From: Rhizopus arrhizus
Lineage: Eukaryota > Mucoromycota > Mucoromycetes > Mucorales > Rhizopodaceae
Assembly (NCBI GenBank): GCA_024220505.1
Contig: JAKZZE010000001.1
Location: forward strand, 62,001-126,000
Reading direction: 5' to 3'
DNA: 64,000 nucleotides
In this document: one piece after another, positions 32,966 through 46,083 of the stretch
Position numbering within the stretch: position 1 is the stretch's first letter
How the letters are laid out: each line of letters starts with the position of its first letter
The notes under the pieces: model-generated
The model's database searches: none
Seen by the model: the letters and a program-made list of their open reading frames with translations, nothing else
Told to the model about the DNA's origin: nothing
Position numbers and translations under genes: made by a program

Positions 32966-32984
32966 AGGCTAGGGGGGAGGTACA
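32966..32984 (+). promoter_or_regulatory. G2 polypurine tract
   Basis: AGGCTAGGGGGGAGGTACA lies directly before the 3' LTR. This is the usual primer site for plus-strand DNA synthesis. Confidence 0.8.
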
Positions 32985-33690
32985 TGACGAAGTCGGATTT
33001 TGGTCGATGATCGCCTTTGATTCCTTTTTGATTTTTAAAGCTTATTTTGTATTCAAAAGATACTCCTTTTCATGGCGATTCGAATGGTATGCTTTTCGGT
33101 GTGGTTGGATAACTCTAACAGACGTTATTGAAGAAAATGTAAAAGAAAATAAGGGGAAAGGAAAATAATCAGCTTCACCGCATCGGGAATTGAAAAGACA
33201 CACGTCACAATTGGCCGACATTATTTTTCTTACCTATTATTTTCTATCCCTCATAGGATACATCAAGAAGACGATCTCTGGACGCATTATTCACCCAATG
33301 TGCCAGCACACTAAACAGAAAAGAACACCATTAAAATCAACATGAAGACGAATACTCAATTGATACATCATATACTTTATTTATCAAAAATCACCATAAT
33401 CCTCTTTACAATTGTATATTTTCCCCAATTACCTTTATATTAATATGTTATTCCAAAGTATCTATTGTTGTAAAGTAATAAACAAAAGGCTTTCTTCCCG
33501 CTAAAATTAATTTTGGGTGCCGAGTAAATTCTTTTTGCACGTTCAAGCAATTGAAGTCAAGAACTAGTTTATATTGTTAACTTTGTTGTTATTGTACATT
33601 AATAGTCTTTACAGTCTTCTATTAATTGGTTTCTGTTATCACTTCACCGTATAGCGAAACTAGACATAACATACATATTAGCAACTGTCA
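32985..33690 (+). repeat. G2 right LTR
   Basis: A 706-bp copy of 26327-27032, followed by the duplicated ACAA. Confidence 0.95.
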
Positions 33691-35085
33691 ACAAACTTCT
33701 TTCGCACTTTTGATTGTTACACCTATTTTCGCGGCTAAACACCACTGCAAATAATTGGTGATTTTCAGCGTTATCAGTCATTTGCAGTCATTTCTAACAT
33801 CAAAATTTCAACGATTTAAATAACTTTGATTAAACGAAAAAAATTAAAATGCTCTGTATTGCACCTTTTTGAATTTTGAAAAAAGATTTAGGTGCGAAAA
33901 AAATAAAGAAATTTAATAATTTTATTATTTTTTTTGTGGTGTAAGTATCCATAGAGTTATTCATGTTTTAAAAAAGTGTCTTTTTTTTTTCAAATAGTCT
34001 CTTTTTGGAAAGTCTGTTCTCCTCCATCGTTGAAAGACCGATATTTTCTTTTTTTTTATTTTTGAGGGCAAAATGCGGAAAACAAAAACACATTATGATT
34101 ATTTTGATCAAAAGAATACATATTAGGAAGGCAGTCTGTGCTTTTTAGCTTAGCTCATTAGAAACGTGTAACAGAATGTAACAAAATAGTTGCGTTTGGG
34201 AAAAAAAAAGAAGCTGAAAAATTAAAAGTAAAAAAAAAAGACAAAGTTAAAAAAAAAGACCTAGTGAAAAAAAAAAAAAAAAAAAAAGAGCATAGCAATA
34301 AAAGGTTCCTTATTCAAATGAAAACAATAACCTAACAGTAAACATGTTTTATAAAAATACAAATGCTTTCACAATATAACAAAAAAATACGTGTATATTC
34401 TAAAAAGAATAAAAAAAAAAAGAAGCTTTGTTAACATCTTGTTACAAGGCAATTATAATTAATAGATACATGAACAGTTTTTTTGTTTTTCAAGTAAATA
34501 GATTGCTTTATTATTTTTCATGACATACAATAAAGAGATTATATGTTTTAAGCTTATACTAGTTCATTACTTACTTTATGTTTGCACATGGGTGTAATTT
34601 GCCATTAGCCATTAGCCATTAGAGATGTTAACATTGCCAACTTCCTTTACTAAAAAGAGTTTTTCAGCAGCAAGCAGTAATATAAGTTTGATATTCTTAT
34701 AGTTTTATCTGTTGGAAAGAATAACTTTGCTCATGAGGTTCATGTTCGTCATCCGAATGTGTCCCATTAGGAATTCCTAATATAAAAAGAAAAAAAAAAA
34801 GAAAAAAAAAAAGAAAAATGACGTTAGACCTGGTATTATTTTTGTTGTTACAAACTTACATTTTAACCATTGTTGAGTTTTCTTTTATATCTTTTGTATC
34901 CTCAATGTTAAATATGTTCTCTGAAACAAAACAAGGGAAAAAAAAACATTTCTTTAGTACACGTAAAACTGTTACTGTTTAGGAACCGACATCCAAATTT
35001 AGTATATTTGCTTTAGTTTTTTTTGATCACGCATTTTTTTCTATCTTATTCCTCTACTAAATCCTGAATATTATTTTTTTTTGAA

Positions 35086-37924
35086 ATGAACGCCACTAAC
35101 AACAAAGTTAAATGCCAATGCACCAAATGCAGCAACTGTCCTGAAGGATTCAAAATGATTGCCAAGAGAACCGCTAATATTCATAAGCGTATTGACAAAG
35201 TTGGAGAAGGTACATTTTTTTTAAAGAAATGCAGAAGACTAAAGTGCAATTAAAATAGTTTTGAGGCAAAGAAGATTAGAAAATATCTTCGAGCAACCCA
35301 CCAGTTCTACCGAAAGAAGCACGTTTGAAGGTATATTTATAAACACACCCTTTTTTTTTATTAAACAAATTTAGAATTCGACCTTGATGCTGACATGGAT
35401 GTCGACATGGAAGAAGAAATGACCAACGACCAACAACTGGAGTATCTCCTGGTCCTTTACCTTGTGCTTTTTCAAGCAAAGCACCTTTCTGTTGAAGCCG
35501 GTGAAGAACTGTTGGCCTTTCTTTCTTTCTTTGTTCGTGCCCTTGGCCATGGCATGGAGATTCCTACAAAGATCTCCACTGCTCGTGCCATGGTCAATTA
35601 TTCCTCTGCCAGTAGTGGTGTCTCCCGTTTCCTTGTCTGTTCTCTTTGTAGAAGTGTTTATGACACGGGAAGTTTGCATACCCGACTATGCCCTTTTGTC
35701 AGGTTTGCAAACAACCCCCACAGACAAGAGCGCCCATGTGGTAATTCACTTTTTGTTGGCAGCAGCCTGAAGCCCGTCCTTGAGTTCCCGTACAACTCAA
35801 TTGTCGAAACGTTGAAGAAGTTCTTTGTCCGTCCGAACTTTGAAACAGAAATTGAACAGTGGAGAGGTCGATATGTGGAGGAAGGTGTGTTGTATGACAT
35901 TTATGATGGTAGAGTCTGGAATGAGATGGTCGACTCAGCTGGGGAGCCATTTGTGAATAAAAGACGATCATTAATGGTGTCATTGAACGTTGATTGGTTT
36001 CAACCTAGTGATGGTATGCATTACTCTTGCGGTGGTGTATATCTCACTATCAACAACCTTCCAAGGGGTTCCAGGATGAAGGTTTCCAACATCATCCTGG
36101 TTGGTATGATTCCTGGGCCTGGCGAGCCCACGGATGACCAGCTCCAAAATTTCTTGCGACCAATGATTGCAGAGCTGAATACCTTGTACGGAGGTATGAT
36201 GATGCCAACGTACCAGAACAGAAACGGTGAGATGGTACGTGTTGCTTTGATGTCCGTTAACTGTGATATACCAGCAGCTCGTAAAGTAGCTGGATTCATG
36301 GGTCAATCCGCGCACAAAGCCTGCAACAAGTGTTCCACTGTGTTTTCGCGAATCAGTACTGGTGCAAATTCAACGAAGCCAGATTTTTCAGACTTTGACG
36401 ATGAGCATTGGATTCTGCGAAACAATACCCAGCAGCGCCAAGAAGCATATGCTTGGCTGAATGCCACTCACATTACACAACAAAGAACCCTGCAGACGGA
36501 CACAGGAAGTAAATGGAGTGAACTTCACCGACTAGAATACTTTGATGTTGTAAGGTTAACAACAGTTGATCCTATGCACAATTTATTTCTAGGTACGCCA
36601 AAACGAATGGTTGAAGTTTGGGTAGATCACGGGCTTCTTTCTACGGCTGATTTCAAAGCCATGGCTGATGAATCAGCTTCAATTGCTATTCCATCACAGT
36701 ACTGCAGAATCTCCAAAGGTATGCAACAAATATAAAAGAATTAATTCTGTGATAAGTCTGAACACTAATTTTTTGTATAAAAAAAAAAAAAAAAAAAAAC
36801 AAAAACGAAAAAAAGGCAAGATTGAAAGTACTTTTAGCAATATGAAATCCGATGAATGGAGAACGTGGTGTGTTGTGCTTTCACCTTTTCTGTTGAAACA
36901 AAGACTAGTCGGTGAACATTTCATCAATTGGATGCGATATGTAGAAGCAGTGAGATTGGTGACTGGTCCTTTGATCACAATTGAAGAAATACACGCAGCA
37001 CATTCATTATTTAAGACCTTTGGCAGGACTTGTGCTCAACTTTATGGAAAAACAAGTATAACACCAAATATGCATATGCACATGCATTTGAAAGAATGCT
37101 TTTTGGACTTTGGTCCCTCTTATGCCTTTTGGCTCTATGGTTTTGAACGCTTGAATGGTGATGTCAAAAAGATAAATATCAATTACAAGACAGGCTTCGA
37201 AACTACTTATGTCACTATGCTTACACAAACAATACATACACAAGACCTTATACATTCATTACCAACACTCATTAATACCAACAACGAAGACATGCTCCTA
37301 CTACTCAACTTTATAAGGGAAATAGGCGAAGTTACGAATGACGAGAGTGGTCTAACGCCATTTGATTACGCTCAGTTCATAGACGGACCAAGTCTATTTA
37401 ACCTGACAATTACTGGTAGTGAGCCTCTGCCACCAAAATCCCTTCCTTCAAAAACCAACAACAAACAACAAATCTTATGCCCTGAACACTATGAAGTCTT
37501 ACAAAATTATTATATGGATACCTATGAAACACCTATTATGAATACAATTAGTACAATGATACAATCATTTAAGAAAATTAGCTTGCTTGGACAACGTTAC
37601 CAACAATCAGACAATCATTCATTATCATCATACATTCAAGCCATTGTAAATAACCAACTACGAATTGGCCAAATATCATATTTTTTTTCACATTCCTTCA
37701 ACAATACCACTCATTATTTTGCATTCGTCAATTGGTACAGCCATGCGACCCAACATTTCCCCACCTTTGATGGTACTGGCATCCAAGTGTGGAAGAATCA
37801 ATTTGATCCAGTTACAAGCAACAATATACTTCCAATTTACAGGATTTTCAACCCTGTTGCTATATGTCCATATGTTGATAACCACCTTCTTACTCTCGCT
37901 CTACCAAGAAGAATTTATATGTAA
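35086..37924 (+). CDS. K3 Tnp2-type transposase (4 exons)
   Basis: The model joins 35086-35209, 35259-35330, 35375-36718 and 36816-37924 (882 aa). Exon boundaries and phases match K2. The N-terminal Cys cluster is CQCTKCSNCPEGF. The core has SLNVDWFQPSDGMHYSCGG, MIPGPGEPTDDQ, MSVNCDIPAARKVAGFMG and VDPMHNLFLGTPKRMVEVW. Exon 4 has GKIESTFSNMKSDEWRTW, then MHMHMHLKECFLDFGP and YAFWLYGFERLNGD. It is strongly similar to the K2 protein along its length and differs at scattered positions, so the two are separate lineages under protein-level constraint rather than a fresh duplication. Confidence 0.88.
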
Positions 37925-38119
37925 CAACTATGCTAAATTATTCAAACATTCTTTTATTATTATTATTATTATTTATTTTACTAAAGAATCATTCAATAGA
38001 CTATTATTGTTATTTTTTTTTTGAAATTTTTATTCAATTTGCAGAGACAACAAAAAGGCAGCAAAAAAAAAAAAAAAAAAAAAAAAAGGAGGGAGAGAGA
38101 GAAAAGAGAAAGTAAACGC

Positions 38120-39367
38120 TTACTGCATAGGATTAGCAGCAGCAGAAGAGGAAAAGCCAAGGCCAGGAGAAGAAAAGGCCCAAGAGGGATAATCCTCATG
38201 GTCAAGGTTTGTGGGGAACTCCTTGTCGAAGTAGTCCACCACCCTTCTTGTTCTATTGATGGTGCCTTTTTTCGACAAGGAGTCTCTCCATGCTTTTTGA
38301 AGAGAAGCATGGAATTCGTCCACCTGTAGATTAATTAAAGGTATATTAGAAAATAAATACTATAACAAAAATACTACTTACTGCTTTACTTCGAAAGAGT
38401 GGTCTTTTTACCACAAACACAGGACCATGTTCATCCTCAGGGCCATCTTCTTCCTCTGAGGTCCAATCGGCTATCAGAAGCTTTTTTCCAAAAGGAAAAC
38501 GAGCTTCAAATTCCTCTGGGGCTGCATTGTAAGCATTTCGCCTCATGGCGAGCTTCTAATGTAAAGAAGTAATGTAAGTACTTGAAACACTATATATTTC
38601 AATTTTTCAATATTAATTACTTACTGCATGCACACGACTACGACGCGTTGACTCTTCTGACGTAGCCGTCAGCCCCTTACTTTCTCTCACCATGTAGTTG
38701 AATTTGTTTCTGACCATGCTGCGCAAGTCAGAAACAGTAATGCCAGCAGAAAATGGCTCCTTCTTGGCAGCTGCTACAAGCAAATCTCTGACCTTTGCGT
38801 TTTGCTTGTAGCGCAAGACCTCCTTCAGGTCAAAGGTGATACCCCGAGGGACCAGATGCTCTCTGTAGTACTTCAATATGAAAGCCTATATTTCAAAAAG
38901 GGTAAAACAAAAATTTAGTTATTATTTTGCACATGCTAATTTAGCTTTTAAATTCAAATTACACTGGTCAAGGCCCTATTCTCTTTGACCTCAGAAGGTT
39001 GCTGCTGTGGAGGCTGCTGTGGAGGCTGCTGCTGCTGTTGCTGCCCTTGTTGCTGTTGTTGCAGCAATTGCGTTAGCTGCTCAATCTTCAGCTCCTGCCG
39101 ACGTTGATTCTCCTCCTGTCGGCGTTGAATCTGCTCCTGCTGCTGCATCTGAGCAAAGATGGCCTCAAGGGTTGGGCCATTTGCAGAAGAGCCAACTGGG
39201 CCTTGAAGGCGAGAAGGCTCAAAGCTGTCAAAAGACGCAACAGCAGTGGGAACAGGAGAAGAGGACGGGAGAACGGTGGATGATGATCCAGTAATGCTTG
39301 AAGATATTCTTGCCCTTTTAGGGGCATTACTGGGAACATTGATGGGGGTAGCGAGACGACGAGACAT
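38120..39367 (-). CDS. K3 ORF2 (4 exons)
   Basis: Exons on the minus strand are 39367-38963, 38885-38625, 38555-38382 and 38323-38120 (347 aa). Exons 2 and 3 have exactly the same lengths as in K2 (261 and 174 nt). The start MSRRLATPINVPSNAPKRAR is nearly the same as in K2. The middle differs: a helical Gln/Glu/Arg-rich stretch (QEQIQRRQEENQRRQELKIE) and a long Q/P tract. Conserved blocks are KYYREHLVPRGITFDLKE, WTSEEEDGPEDEHGPVFVVK and DYPSWAFSSPGLGF. Function unknown; a DNA-binding partner of the transposase is the likely role by position in the element. Confidence 0.78.
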
Positions 39368-39944
39368 TTTTTCAAGATAAATTATATAAAAAGGAAGAAA
39401 GAAAAAAAAACAAGAGTACAAAATAAACTAAAGATGAACACAAAACAAGATGATAATTTTGTTTGTTCTACAAAAAAAGCGAAGAAAAAAAAAGCCTTTG
39501 GAGTTAAAGATATTACATTTAAATAAAAAAAAAGAAAAAAAAAAGAAGAAGAAGAGAAAGTTTAAACTGTTTATGAATAGCCTCTCTGAATGTTTCAATA
39601 GTTAAACAGTATTAAAGAAGACTTATTTTTAATCGATAGTGGGTAACTGTAACACTGGTAAAATGAGGCTATAAAAAAAGTACTTTTTTTTTTTTCCTTT
39701 TTTTTTTTTTCTTTTTTTTTAAACAAAACATTCTTTCTAAAAGGTAAGTTCTTAATATTATATGTACTCTATTATTGCTCTGATGGTACTTGAACTTTAG
39801 TAAAATCGTATTAGTTGCTTTTTTGATGTTTCAAATGGTCTTTATAAAGTCTTTTTCCCAGGATTATAGTTGCTTCTTCTTTTACTTGTTAGTATAAGCT
39901 TGGCTGGTGTCTTTTTTTCTTTTCATTTTTCTTTCTAGGCTCAT

Positions 39945-40250
39945 CTAAAGCAAGGTACTATTACGTTTATTATATACTCGATAGCTAATAGTTATTATAG
40001 ATGCGTGCTGCTTCTTCCTTTTTTACTTGTTGCTATAAGCTTAGCTAGTTTCTTCTGGGCTATCTAAAGCAAGGTACTATTACTTTTACTACATACACTC
40101 AATAGCTAATAATTACTATAGATGCGTGCTGCTTTTTTAGTCTTTTGTATACGCTTAGCTAGTTTTCTTCCCATGGTCTATCTAAAGAAAGGTACTATTA
40201 CTTTTACTACATATACACGATAGCTAATAATTACTATAGACGAATGCTGC
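39945..40250. repeat. medium tandem repeats in the K3 right arm
   Basis: About three units of 110-120 bp, each with AAGGTACTATTACTTTTACT, TAGCTAATAATTACTATAGA, GTGCTGCTT and CTTAGCTAGTTTCTTC. Related units are in K1 and one partial unit in K2 (19200-19470). Confidence 0.7.
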
Positions 40251-40611
40251 TTTGCTTTGGCCTCTTCTATCTCTTTTCTGTCTTTTTTTTGGTTCTTAGT
40301 AATGATGTCTTTTCTTTTGCTTTGATTGCCCAAGTCCTTGAATCCTTGAATCCTTGTGTCTCTGAATCCTTGAGCTTGGCTTTTTTTTTTTTTTTTTTCT
40401 TTTTTTTCTTTTTTTTTCTTTTGAGAACTTTTTGAGTTCCACGAGACTAGTTGATGTATTTTTAGATTAGATGCTGCTATTCTGGTGATATTAGGTAAGT
40501 CAAGTACACTTTTAAAACGCTACAAGCAAAGAAATATCATATTTTGTTATTATTATTTTATTCAAATAAAAAAAAAGCTATTTTTTATAAACAAAATCCC
40601 TATTTTTTTGT

Positions 40612-40825
40612 ATATATAAAGCAATATTTATTGCAATATGAATGGTCAATAAAGAAGTATATATGCTATATAAGTGGTCAATAAAGAAGTATATAAAGCA
40701 ATATGAGTGGTTCATAAAGAAATATATAAGGCAATATGGGTGGTCAATAAAGAAGTATATAAGGCAATATGAGTGTTCGATGAAGAAGTATATAAGGCAA
40801 TATGAGCGGTCGATAAAAGAACAAA
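40612..40825. repeat. 33-bp subterminal tandem repeat, K3
   Basis: Six to seven copies of the unit with AAGCAATATGAGTGGTC and AATAAAGAAGTATAT, about 260 bp from the right end. These are candidate binding sites for the element's proteins. Confidence 0.88.
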
Positions 40826-41099
40826 AAGACATATAAAGTAATGTTTTAAAACGTATCATTCGTTGCTCAAACGTTGACTAGTATTAATTGAAACGTAAAA
40901 AATGCTTTGGTAAAAGAACACTAAATGACATCCTCTTGCTTGCGTAAAAGTTATTTAACGATTACTGAACTGCATCGAAAATCGTTTAAAACAACAATAA
41001 AATTCCGTGGAGTTGCATTAAACTTCGCGTTGTTGCGCTCATTTATGCTAAAAAACTACGTTTAATATCTCCAATTATTTGCAGTGCACACTGCACCCA

Positions 41100-42431
41100 A
41101 TCACCGTTATCCAAGTTGATAAAGTTGATCTTTTTTGATAGTGGTAATTCTATTAAATGAGTGAGAACTCGGATTTAAATGTTAGAAAGCTGATTTTTAT
41201 ATCAGAAGAAAGCTTGAAAAAAAATAGATTGTAAATCTATAAAAATAATCAAAAGTATATAATATGTTTGTTGAATAAAAAGACATTGTATTTTTTAAAA
41301 AAATAAATAATTTTCTGTTGTGCTACATGATGCCATACAAGATTACAAATTGGGAAGACTATGCTTTTTCAACTTCAGTGCAATATTTTTTAACTTCAAC
41401 AAAGATCGAAAACACAGTTCTATTGGCCTACAAGCTCGGAAATCCAAGTGATTGAGTCGTGGCGTTTTCTTTTCAAGCATTCTTCGGCTCTCATGTCGTA
41501 TTTTACAAAAAAAAAACTTTGTTTAATACAAAAGGAGATTTATTTTGGTTACTAATGAACAAAAGAAAAAAAAAAAAAAAAAAAGAAGAAAGAGTGAAGA
41601 GGCACATATGAATAAGAGGGATGAAACTCTTATATAAGTGCATAATATCGCTATAATAATAAGTATAAAAGTATGTGTTTATAAATTGGAACAAAAAAAA
41701 AAAGAATGTGAATATGGTAGAAAATTTAAAAGATTGAATAAAATATATAAAAAAAAGAAGGATTCTTTTGGCTCTAAAGAAGTTAAACTTGTTTTAAAGC
41801 TGAAAAAGATATGTTTTAAATAGTAAGATCACGGCATAAAAAAGACAGAGTATTTTTGATAATCATTTTTATTTTTTGAGAGTAAAGAAAAAAAAGGCGG
41901 CAACGGAATGAATGTCTATTATGCTACACGTCTTGAGATTTCTATGAAAAGGTTAAAAAACAAAAGAAAAAGTATATTGTTACTAAGTACTTTGAAAAAA
42001 AAAAAAAAAATACATTCCCAGCATTGACATTACAAAAGGAATCTCCATTCAATGTATTGTTTAAACTTGAATAAAAAAAACGAGTGTTTTAAATTTGGGC
42101 TTTAAAAAAAAAGTACTTTAGAAATTTTTTCATTAAAAAAAAAATAAAAGTGGACCAAATATGACGAAGGTGGAAAGCATCAAACAGAAATCTAAAATAA
42201 GATTCAAAGACCACAATACAAACGGCAAACTGATTTTATCTGTAACCAAATCTAGAATGAAACAAAGGTAAAAAAAAAAATTTAAATTTAAAGATCTAAA
42301 CACCGCTTTCATTTTTTTTTGTTTTATTTATTTCACAAGTTTTTTTTTTTAAAACAGCAAGTTGATTTCATCCAACTCTATTTCACCACCAAAAGCCCAA
42401 GCGATACTCTCTTCAGTTATATTTTCTTTTT
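41100..42431. other. K4 left arm, no gene seen
   Basis: Very AT-rich with many A and T runs. Open frames here are short and low in complexity. The length from K4's left end to its ORF2 stop is about 1.34 kb, nearly the same as the K3 left arm before its transposase ATG. Confidence 0.55.
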
Positions 42432-43725
42432 TCAGTTATATTTTCTTTTTTCAGTTATATTTTCTTTTTTGATGAAGTCAGGAACAGGCAACGAGCATTT
42501 TCTTTGTATACGAGGAAGAAATTGGATGCTGCTATTTCCAGTTCTTTGCCTCTTTGCCTTGTCACTTGCTATCTGATCATCCAACAGCTTAAAAAATTCG
42601 GTACACTGAATATTGGATAATTAGTTGATTGCGCTTAAAAAGATATTAATTAAACTTACAGCAGGTGATCTGTACTTTGGTACGCGAACTTCAAAATAAT
42701 CAACTGTTTTCTTGCACAAGACAGACATACGTTCCTTTTCAGTAAAAGGAGCCATTCTATCTGGATTTTGCTCCAGAAGAATTTCCTCCACCTTATCGAT
42801 TGTTTCATTGTTGTACATGTCTTCTTCTTCAGACATGTATTGCTGTTGAAGCAAATACTCACAGTTTGGATAGCTTTCGTAAACGCCTTGATCCTTGTAC
42901 TGCTCGTATATAGCCTTACGAGCTCTTGTTTTCTAAAAAACAAAGTTAGTTATGCGATTACAATATTTATGTGGCACTTACAGCGCTTCTACGGGTGACT
43001 TTTGCTGCTTTTCGTTTTCTTATAAATTCTTCAACTGGATCTTCCTCTTCACCTGTGGATATTCCCGCCTTCTTTGTATAATATTGGCGCTCGAGGTACT
43101 TGCGCAAATCGCGGTTGTTGGTATTTTTATATGAATAATGGCTATTCACATAATCCTGCAGCAATTTAAATACTCTTTGATTTTCAGCAGACTTCAGAGG
43201 CTTTTCAAGAACATATTGAGATGATGGCGGCAGGTTGTTGTAGTGATTTCTCACAGCATCCTATATTTCAGAGAAAAGCGATTAGTATATTTGTTTAAAA
43301 TTGAATTTTAATGTTCTTACTTTGACAGCAGTAGCAATCGGCTTTGCGCCTTTGCCTGATTCTGCTTCAAGCTCATCGTATGCTTCTTTGAGCTTGCTGT
43401 ATGCTACTTGCAAGGCCCGCTTTTCCTCTTGCTCTTTTCGAAGCATCTCTTTCGAACCATCGTTTTCTTTTCTTAGCTCCATATAAATGGAAAAAGAAAG
43501 AGATACTTCATCAGTCTCCATGTCTTCGGCTTGGCGCATTCGCTTCTGAACATGGGTCATGGGAGGAAAACCAGGCCTAGGATAGGCAAAGCTATCAGGA
43601 ATGGCATCGCTTGAAGCAAGCTCAGGAACAACAGCATGAGAAGGAACAGCGATTGGTTGCCCAACAGAGTTAGAGCCACGAGCATTGGCAGGAGCAGGGT
43701 TGAATTGAATACCACGATCAGACAT
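42432..43725 (-). CDS. K4 ORF2 homologue (4 exons), intact
   Basis: Exons on the minus strand are 43725-43321, 43260-42982, 42932-42660 and 42605-42432 (376 aa, GT-AG introns with GTAAGA/GTAAGT donors). Exon 1 has exactly the length of K3 exon 1 (405 nt), and introns fall at the same points. The protein is diverged: an N-terminal region rich in small residues, a predicted coiled coil (KEMLRKEQEEKRALQVAYSK), a basic region (EEFIRKRKAAKVTRRSA), an acidic patch (MSEEEDMYNNET) and VPKYRSPA near the end of exon 3. The stop lies in an 18-bp repeat. It is the only gene left in K4, yet shows no lesion. Confidence 0.7.
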
Positions 43726-44198
43726 ATTGTTATAAGAGTAATTTGAAATAAAGATAAGTGAGCTTGGCATCAAAATTGAATCTTTCTTAAATATCATCGA
43801 GTTTACAATGAAACTCAGTCTTAGTATAGCAAAAAAAAAAAATATAAAAAGATTTCCTTTTCGAAATTTTGTTCCTTTTTTTTTTCTTTTTGTTCAGCAA
43901 TTTCCTTTTTCAACATCACTCCTGTTATCGCAAGGTAAGTAAAAAAAAAAAGAAAAAAAAAAAAAGAAAAAGAAAATAAAAAAGAAAACTTTGGTTCTAA
44001 CATGCTGTAGTAGGCATTCATACATGTATCCATGGCTGCTGTAGTTCCTTTGGTTCTTTGTATATCTGCTCAAAAGGTAAATACGTTCATATATTTCAGT
44101 AATCTTTATTAAAAGTGAAATTAGATTCCTTTAGTTCGTGGCTGAAGCTTTATGAATGTCTTAGCATCCTATTTTGTTAGTAAAAGAACTTTAAGGTA

Positions 44199-45828
44199 CA
44201 GTAGCGGACAAAACTGGTGCACAAAACTTTTTTTTAGCTTTTAACTACCATTACCTGCTCATGGTAATTGCAATAGTCATGAAACTGTACTAGAAGGAGG
44301 ATATACTAGTCATTGTAATTTATGTATGTTCTAAGCATGACATTGTTAAAACTGAGCGATAAGCGTGCTTTGAATTTATAAAATCTTATATTTTCTAAAA
44401 ACCGCAAAAGTGGCTAAAATCTTAGACTTTATATAATCATCTCATCTCTTGATATTATCGGATATTCTTCTTTGCATATGCTAATAATATGCGTGTATAT
44501 CATTTTCAGTAAAAGAACCCGGCTCTTTAACTATTCTTTTCCAAAGATCATCGACCCTTTTTGATCTAGTGTCGTATCATCATACCTTTGCCATCAATTG
44601 CCACCTGGCATGCTTAAGCGGACTTAGGCCGGGATTAGTGGCGGCTAAACTTGTAGCACAGAAGCGCTGTTATCAAATATTGAGTTTATGACATGCGTTG
44701 ACTTGTGCCTTGTGTCATTGTCATACTGAAACGAGAGATTACGACGTTTTAGACTACTATACGTTAGGCTTTTGTGGTATGAAGTAAGCGAAATATATGT
44801 GTATATTTATGAGTTCATTATACCATCGTATACCTGACACACATATTCTGGTCCTCAATATCTAATACAGCCTTAAAACATAACAGAGCAGCCAGCATGC
44901 TTCATTGTTTGATCACCGTGAAAAAATCGCTCAGGTTGCTCGACTTGCTTTCAATATTAGTGTATACTATCTGCATCCATAATGTTCATATTTGTTTCAT
45001 TGCTAAAGATAGCAGACTTCCAGCCCTCTATAGTATACAATGGCTTGTTGTGATACCACATTCATCGCTTTTTCCGACTTATACAGCTGATGAAATTCTT
45101 CGATTCCTTACTTCCGGACTCAAAATCTAGCTTCCTACTGTGCCTTTAGACTGACAGTCTGCTAACACTGTATCTTAAGGTCCTCAAAATGTGCTGAGCA
45201 TCAGGAACTGTGTGTAGCGGACCTTGTCCAAGCTCTAGGTTGATGACTGAACTAATAACTTTTCAGGCTAATAGCGGAATGCCTTCATGATCACAAGACA
45301 TTAAGTTTCTTTCTTCCCTCTTTCTCCTGTTGATTGTCCATTTAGAGATCCTTGTTACTCTAGGAATATCTGTTGTCGTACGAACTAGGCGTGTTCGAGA
45401 TCTCAGAGTTTCGTTTTTACAGTTGCTTATTTTCTTAAACATATAAGGCTAGTACTTTGTTATAGTGAATAGGGTAAAAACAAAAGGGGAGACTCAATGG
45501 GAAATACAAAATAAGTACAGTTTTATATATTTTTTAAGAGCTACTAAAATTTACTAATATGCTGTGAAATCTGAAAGCAAACGGGAGAGATATGGGGAAA
45601 ATTGAAAGAAGGCTAGACAAGCACTACATTTTTGGCGAAAATTGAAATATGCAAAAAATCACTAAAAATGACCTTATGCCTGGGGGATGTCCGGCACAGT
45701 TCCGGTTTACATAACATAATGTATATTTTGGACTGTCTTTCAGATGGTATATGCCACAAAAGTCGCAGACATATGGCGGAGATACAATGTTGATTTTAAT
45801 TTTTGTGCACCAGTTTTGTCCGCTACTG
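44199..45828 (-). mobile_element. TcB3
   Basis: A 1630-bp copy of the TcB family, inverted relative to TcB1, with TA on both sides. It carries the same transposase debris and lies in the right arm of K4. Confidence 0.9.
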
Positions 45829-46083
45829 TAAATAAATCAAGTATATCATGGTTTACTTTTATTAATATTTTATTTTATACAACTTTAGATGCTTTGGCTT
45901 CTGTTGCTCCCTGTTGTCTATAACCTCTTATAGGTTTGGATCCTTCTTACTACTGGCGCGCTTTTCTTTATGGGCTTTATTTATTACGCTCTTTTGTTTG
46001 CTGCTTCTATGGTCAAGGTAAGCGTATTTTCCTTTTTTTTTGCATCTACCGTTTGAATTTTTTTTATTTGATCGTTTCCATGG

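Larger units (their letters stand above)
26327..33690 (+). mobile_element. Ty3/gypsy LTR retrotransposon G2
   Basis: A 7364-bp element with matching 706-bp LTRs. A 4-bp duplication ACAA is seen at 26323-26326 and 33691-33694. It has a PBS, gag, a pol entered through a -1 slippery site, a separate integrase ORF and a clear polypurine tract. Its coding parts are noticeably richer in GC than the surroundings. Identical LTRs show a very recent insertion; one frameshift near the integrase end may inactivate it. Confidence 0.92.
33743..41086 (+). mobile_element. K3, complete two-gene CACTG-ended transposon
   Basis: A 7344-bp element with inverted ends CACTGCAAATAATTGG and CCAATTATTTGCAGTG and a 3-bp target duplication CAC (33740-33742, 41087-41089). 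It carries an intact transposase (35086-37924, plus) and an intact convergent ORF2 (38120-39367, minus). About 1.3 kb of non-coding left arm and 1.7 kb of repeat-rich right arm complete it. It is the best candidate in the window for an autonomous copy. Its target overlaps the first base of K4. Confidence 0.92.

Noticed and set aside
40612..40825. CRISPR-like array
   Set aside because: The 33-bp units are contiguous with no unique spacers, lie in a eukaryotic transposon and recur at the same place in three copies.
41503..41823. Small ORFs on both strands in the K4 left arm
   Set aside because: Lys/Phe-rich low-complexity frames made by A and T runs; no homologue in K2 or K3 arms.
44897..45130. 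77-98 aa ORF seen in every TcB copy (also 7479-7712, 23085-23381, 53193-53489, 59553-59777)
   Set aside because: It is antisense to the transposase remnant and recurs only because the copies are alike; no sign of a real gene.
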